Source of the DNA: Vicingaceae bacterium
GTDB taxonomy: Bacteria > Bacteroidota > Bacteroidia > Flavobacteriales_E > Vicingaceae
NCBI GenBank assembly: GCA_028245195.1
Contig: JAOKCF010000006.1
Span: forward strand, 1 to 64,000
Length of the DNA: 64,000 nt
Direction: 5' to 3'
In this document: positions 62,958-64,000 of the stretch, piece by piece
How the letters are laid out: every line of letters starts with the position of its first letter
Numbering within the stretch: the stretch's first letter is position 1
The notes under the pieces: generated by a model
Databases searched by the model: none
What the model saw: only the letters and a program-made list of their open reading frames with translations
Told to the model about the DNA's origin: nothing
Position numbers and translations under genes: made by a program

Positions 62958-63642
62958 ATGGCCGCACAGATTTCAAAATTATGGCATCTCAAACAAATTA
63001 ACTTGTTCAAAAACCTTGGTGATGATGAGTTGGCAGAGTTAGATGACTTGACAGTAATGAGAACTGCCGGTAAAAACGAATTTATATACTTCCCAAAAAA
63101 AACCTAGTATAATTTTATTTTTTCTTAAAGCTGGCCGTATAAAAATAGGCAGCTACCCTGAAGATGGAAAGGAAATTATAAAAGCAATACTTTACCCAGG
63201 AGAAGTTTTTGGCGAGAAGGAAATTGTAGGCGAAGAGAGCCGCAAAGACTTTGCTATAGCCATGGACGCAGAAACTAGAATGTGCACGTTAAATTTAGAT
63301 CAGTTTAAAAAGATGATGGAAGATAACGCTCAATTGAGCTTAGATGTAACGAAAACGATTGGGGAAAAACTGAGAAATATTGAAAGAAGATTGGAATCGT
63401 TAATTTTTAAAGATGCTAGGGAGCGCATTATTGACTTTATGAAGGAAAAGGTCGGTAAGTATGGTAAAAAAATTGGAGTAAAGGTGCTAGTAAAACATGA
63501 CTTGACTCACCAAGATATGGCCAACCTTACAGCAACCTCTGGGCAAACTATAACCACCGTTTTAAATGATTTAAAAGAAAAAGATTTAATCTACAAGGAA
63601 CGCAAACGTTTCTTAATTCGCGAAATAGAAAAGTTAGCCTAA
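62958..63642 (+). pseudogene. Crp/Fnr-family regulator, frameshifted in an A8 run
   Basis: From ATG 62958 the frame reads the start of a cyclic-nucleotide-binding domain (LKQINLFKNLGDDELAELDD) and reaches a TAG shortly after a run of eight A (about 63097-63104). Dropping one A continues as FPKKPSIILFFLKAGRIKIG and PGEVFGEKEIVGEES, with the winged helix HQDMANLTATSGQTITTVLN at the C terminus, about 227 residues in all, normal for the family. Promoter and the rest of the frame are intact. An extra A in an A run is a common sequencing error, a common natural mutation and a phase-variation mechanism, so function is undecided. Confidence 0.78.
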
Positions 63643-63698
63643 TGTATACTTTATTTACTACTTAAAATTGCACCCAATATGATCAATTTGAAACATTT

Positions 63699-63863
63699 AT
63701 GTCGAATAATAAAATAGTGTTCAGAAAAGTAAATGTGGATAAATCTGCTGAAAGACCGCCACTATAGATATTTGCTTTTCCAGCACTTTTTGCTGAAACA
63801 GAGCTGTTAAGCTATGTCAGTGATATTATTGAGTATTGCAAAAAAAAATCTCAAACCAGATAG
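63699..63863 (+). pseudogene. Possible small gene with one in-frame TAG
   Basis: ATG 63699 opens MSNNKIVFRKVNVDKSAERP then meets TAG (63765-63767); the same frame continues IFAFPALFAETELLSYVSDI to TAG at 63861. TCAATTTG at 63683-63690 (one base off the -7 consensus) is in front. No family recognised. The tail overlaps the minus-strand terminator 63845-63874. A doubtful call. Confidence 0.3.
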
Positions 63864-63874
63864 TTTGAGATTTT
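63845..63874 (-). terminator. Rho-independent terminator of the RRM gene
   Basis: A perfect 12-bp stem AAAATCTCAAAC/GTTTGAGATTTT with a 6-nt loop and a T run on the minus strand, 25 bases after the RRM stop codon. Confidence 0.85.
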
Positions 63875-63898
63875 GAAGTCTTAAAGAAATATATTGTT

Positions 63899-64000
63899 CT
63901 AACTTTCTTCCCTAGGGTTACCTGGACTTACTTTTAGATTTCTTCCTAAGTGGTCAAAGCCATTTAATGCTTCAATCGCTTTATTTCCAGTTTTATCGCT
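63899..64000 (-). CDS. RRM RNA-binding protein, 3' end only
   Basis: The last 33 codons of a minus-strand gene that runs off the window edge; stop TAG at 63899-63901. The visible sequence, GNKAIEALNGFDHLGRNL followed by KVSPGNP, is the final helix and strand of an RNA-recognition motif (pattern A-I-LNG---GR-L-V). Small single-RRM proteins of about 80-100 residues are common in Bacteroidota and cyanobacteria. Confidence 0.8.
   Translation of the reverse strand, partial: SDKTGNKAIEALNGFDHLGRNLKVSPGNPREES

Noticed and set aside
1-64000. CRISPR arrays, insertion sequences, phage genes, restriction or toxin-antitoxin systems
   Set aside because: No regularly spaced repeats, transposase or nuclease defence genes were seen on either strand; the window is mostly core and envelope genes.

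Overview
The window comes from a low-GC member of the Bacteroidota, most likely a Flavobacteriales-type, probably aquatic bacterium. The evidence is: type IX secretion (T9SS) C-terminal sorting domains on several secreted proteins; a carboxypeptidase-regulatory-domain TonB receptor; PorV/PorQ-type barrels; many Bacteroidota-style lipoproteins; and repeated matches to the Bacteroidota promoter -7 element TAnnTTTG just upstream of genes. I cannot name the genus. No phage, insertion sequence, CRISPR array or replication origin was seen.

Layout. 1-406: two tRNA genes (Arg-UCU, Asp-GUC) on the minus strand, each with its own terminator. 577-4513: a four-gene operon (GT2 glycosyltransferase, double LAB_N membrane protein, sugar-nucleotide epimerase, ArnT-like GT39) that looks like a lipid A/envelope glycan modification pathway. 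4679-5907: a decayed isocitrate dehydrogenase. 5989-18458: a secreted metalloprotease and housekeeping or stress genes (rlmD, rocD, gap, an HtrA protease, dapF, a flavoprotein). 18500-30890: secreted and surface proteins, including a T9SS/TonB/PorV-type operon. 30897-35434: a decayed Fe-S protein, an SLC13 transporter, a secreted esterase and a MocR-type regulator with recognisable operators. 35522-43731: two lamin-tail proteins followed by a DcuC/IadA/porin/M14 peptidase/porin operon that appears built for (iso)aspartyl peptide use. 43768-53582: fhs, a PLP enzyme, guaA, a LysM/periplasmic-binding fusion, two decayed exported proteins and a LolA-like protein. 53596-64000: ftsK, two related exported proteins, arginase-argS, ffh-folD, a frameshifted Crp/Fnr regulator and the 3' end of an RRM protein.

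How the genes connect. Arginase (57796) makes ornithine that RocD (11170) can consume. Fhs and FolD are both steps of tetrahydrofolate one-carbon metabolism. FtsK and the LolA-like protein share an operon. The DcuC/IadA/M14/porin set forms a plausible outer-membrane-to-cytoplasm peptide route. The SLC13 transporter and esterase carry the same 23-bp-spaced ATACCA operator as the region upstream of the MocR gene.

The two most striking features are: (1) seven clearly broken genes, plus one doubtful one, in 64 kb (isocitrate dehydrogenase, a Fe-S/CDGSH protein, a lipoprotein, a PLDc_N membrane protein, a TPR-like exported protein, a small exported protein, a Crp/Fnr regulator), suggesting a lineage with recent relaxed selection; and (2) a MocR regulator that lacks the PLP-binding lysine but sits between two pairs of GabR-like direct repeats.
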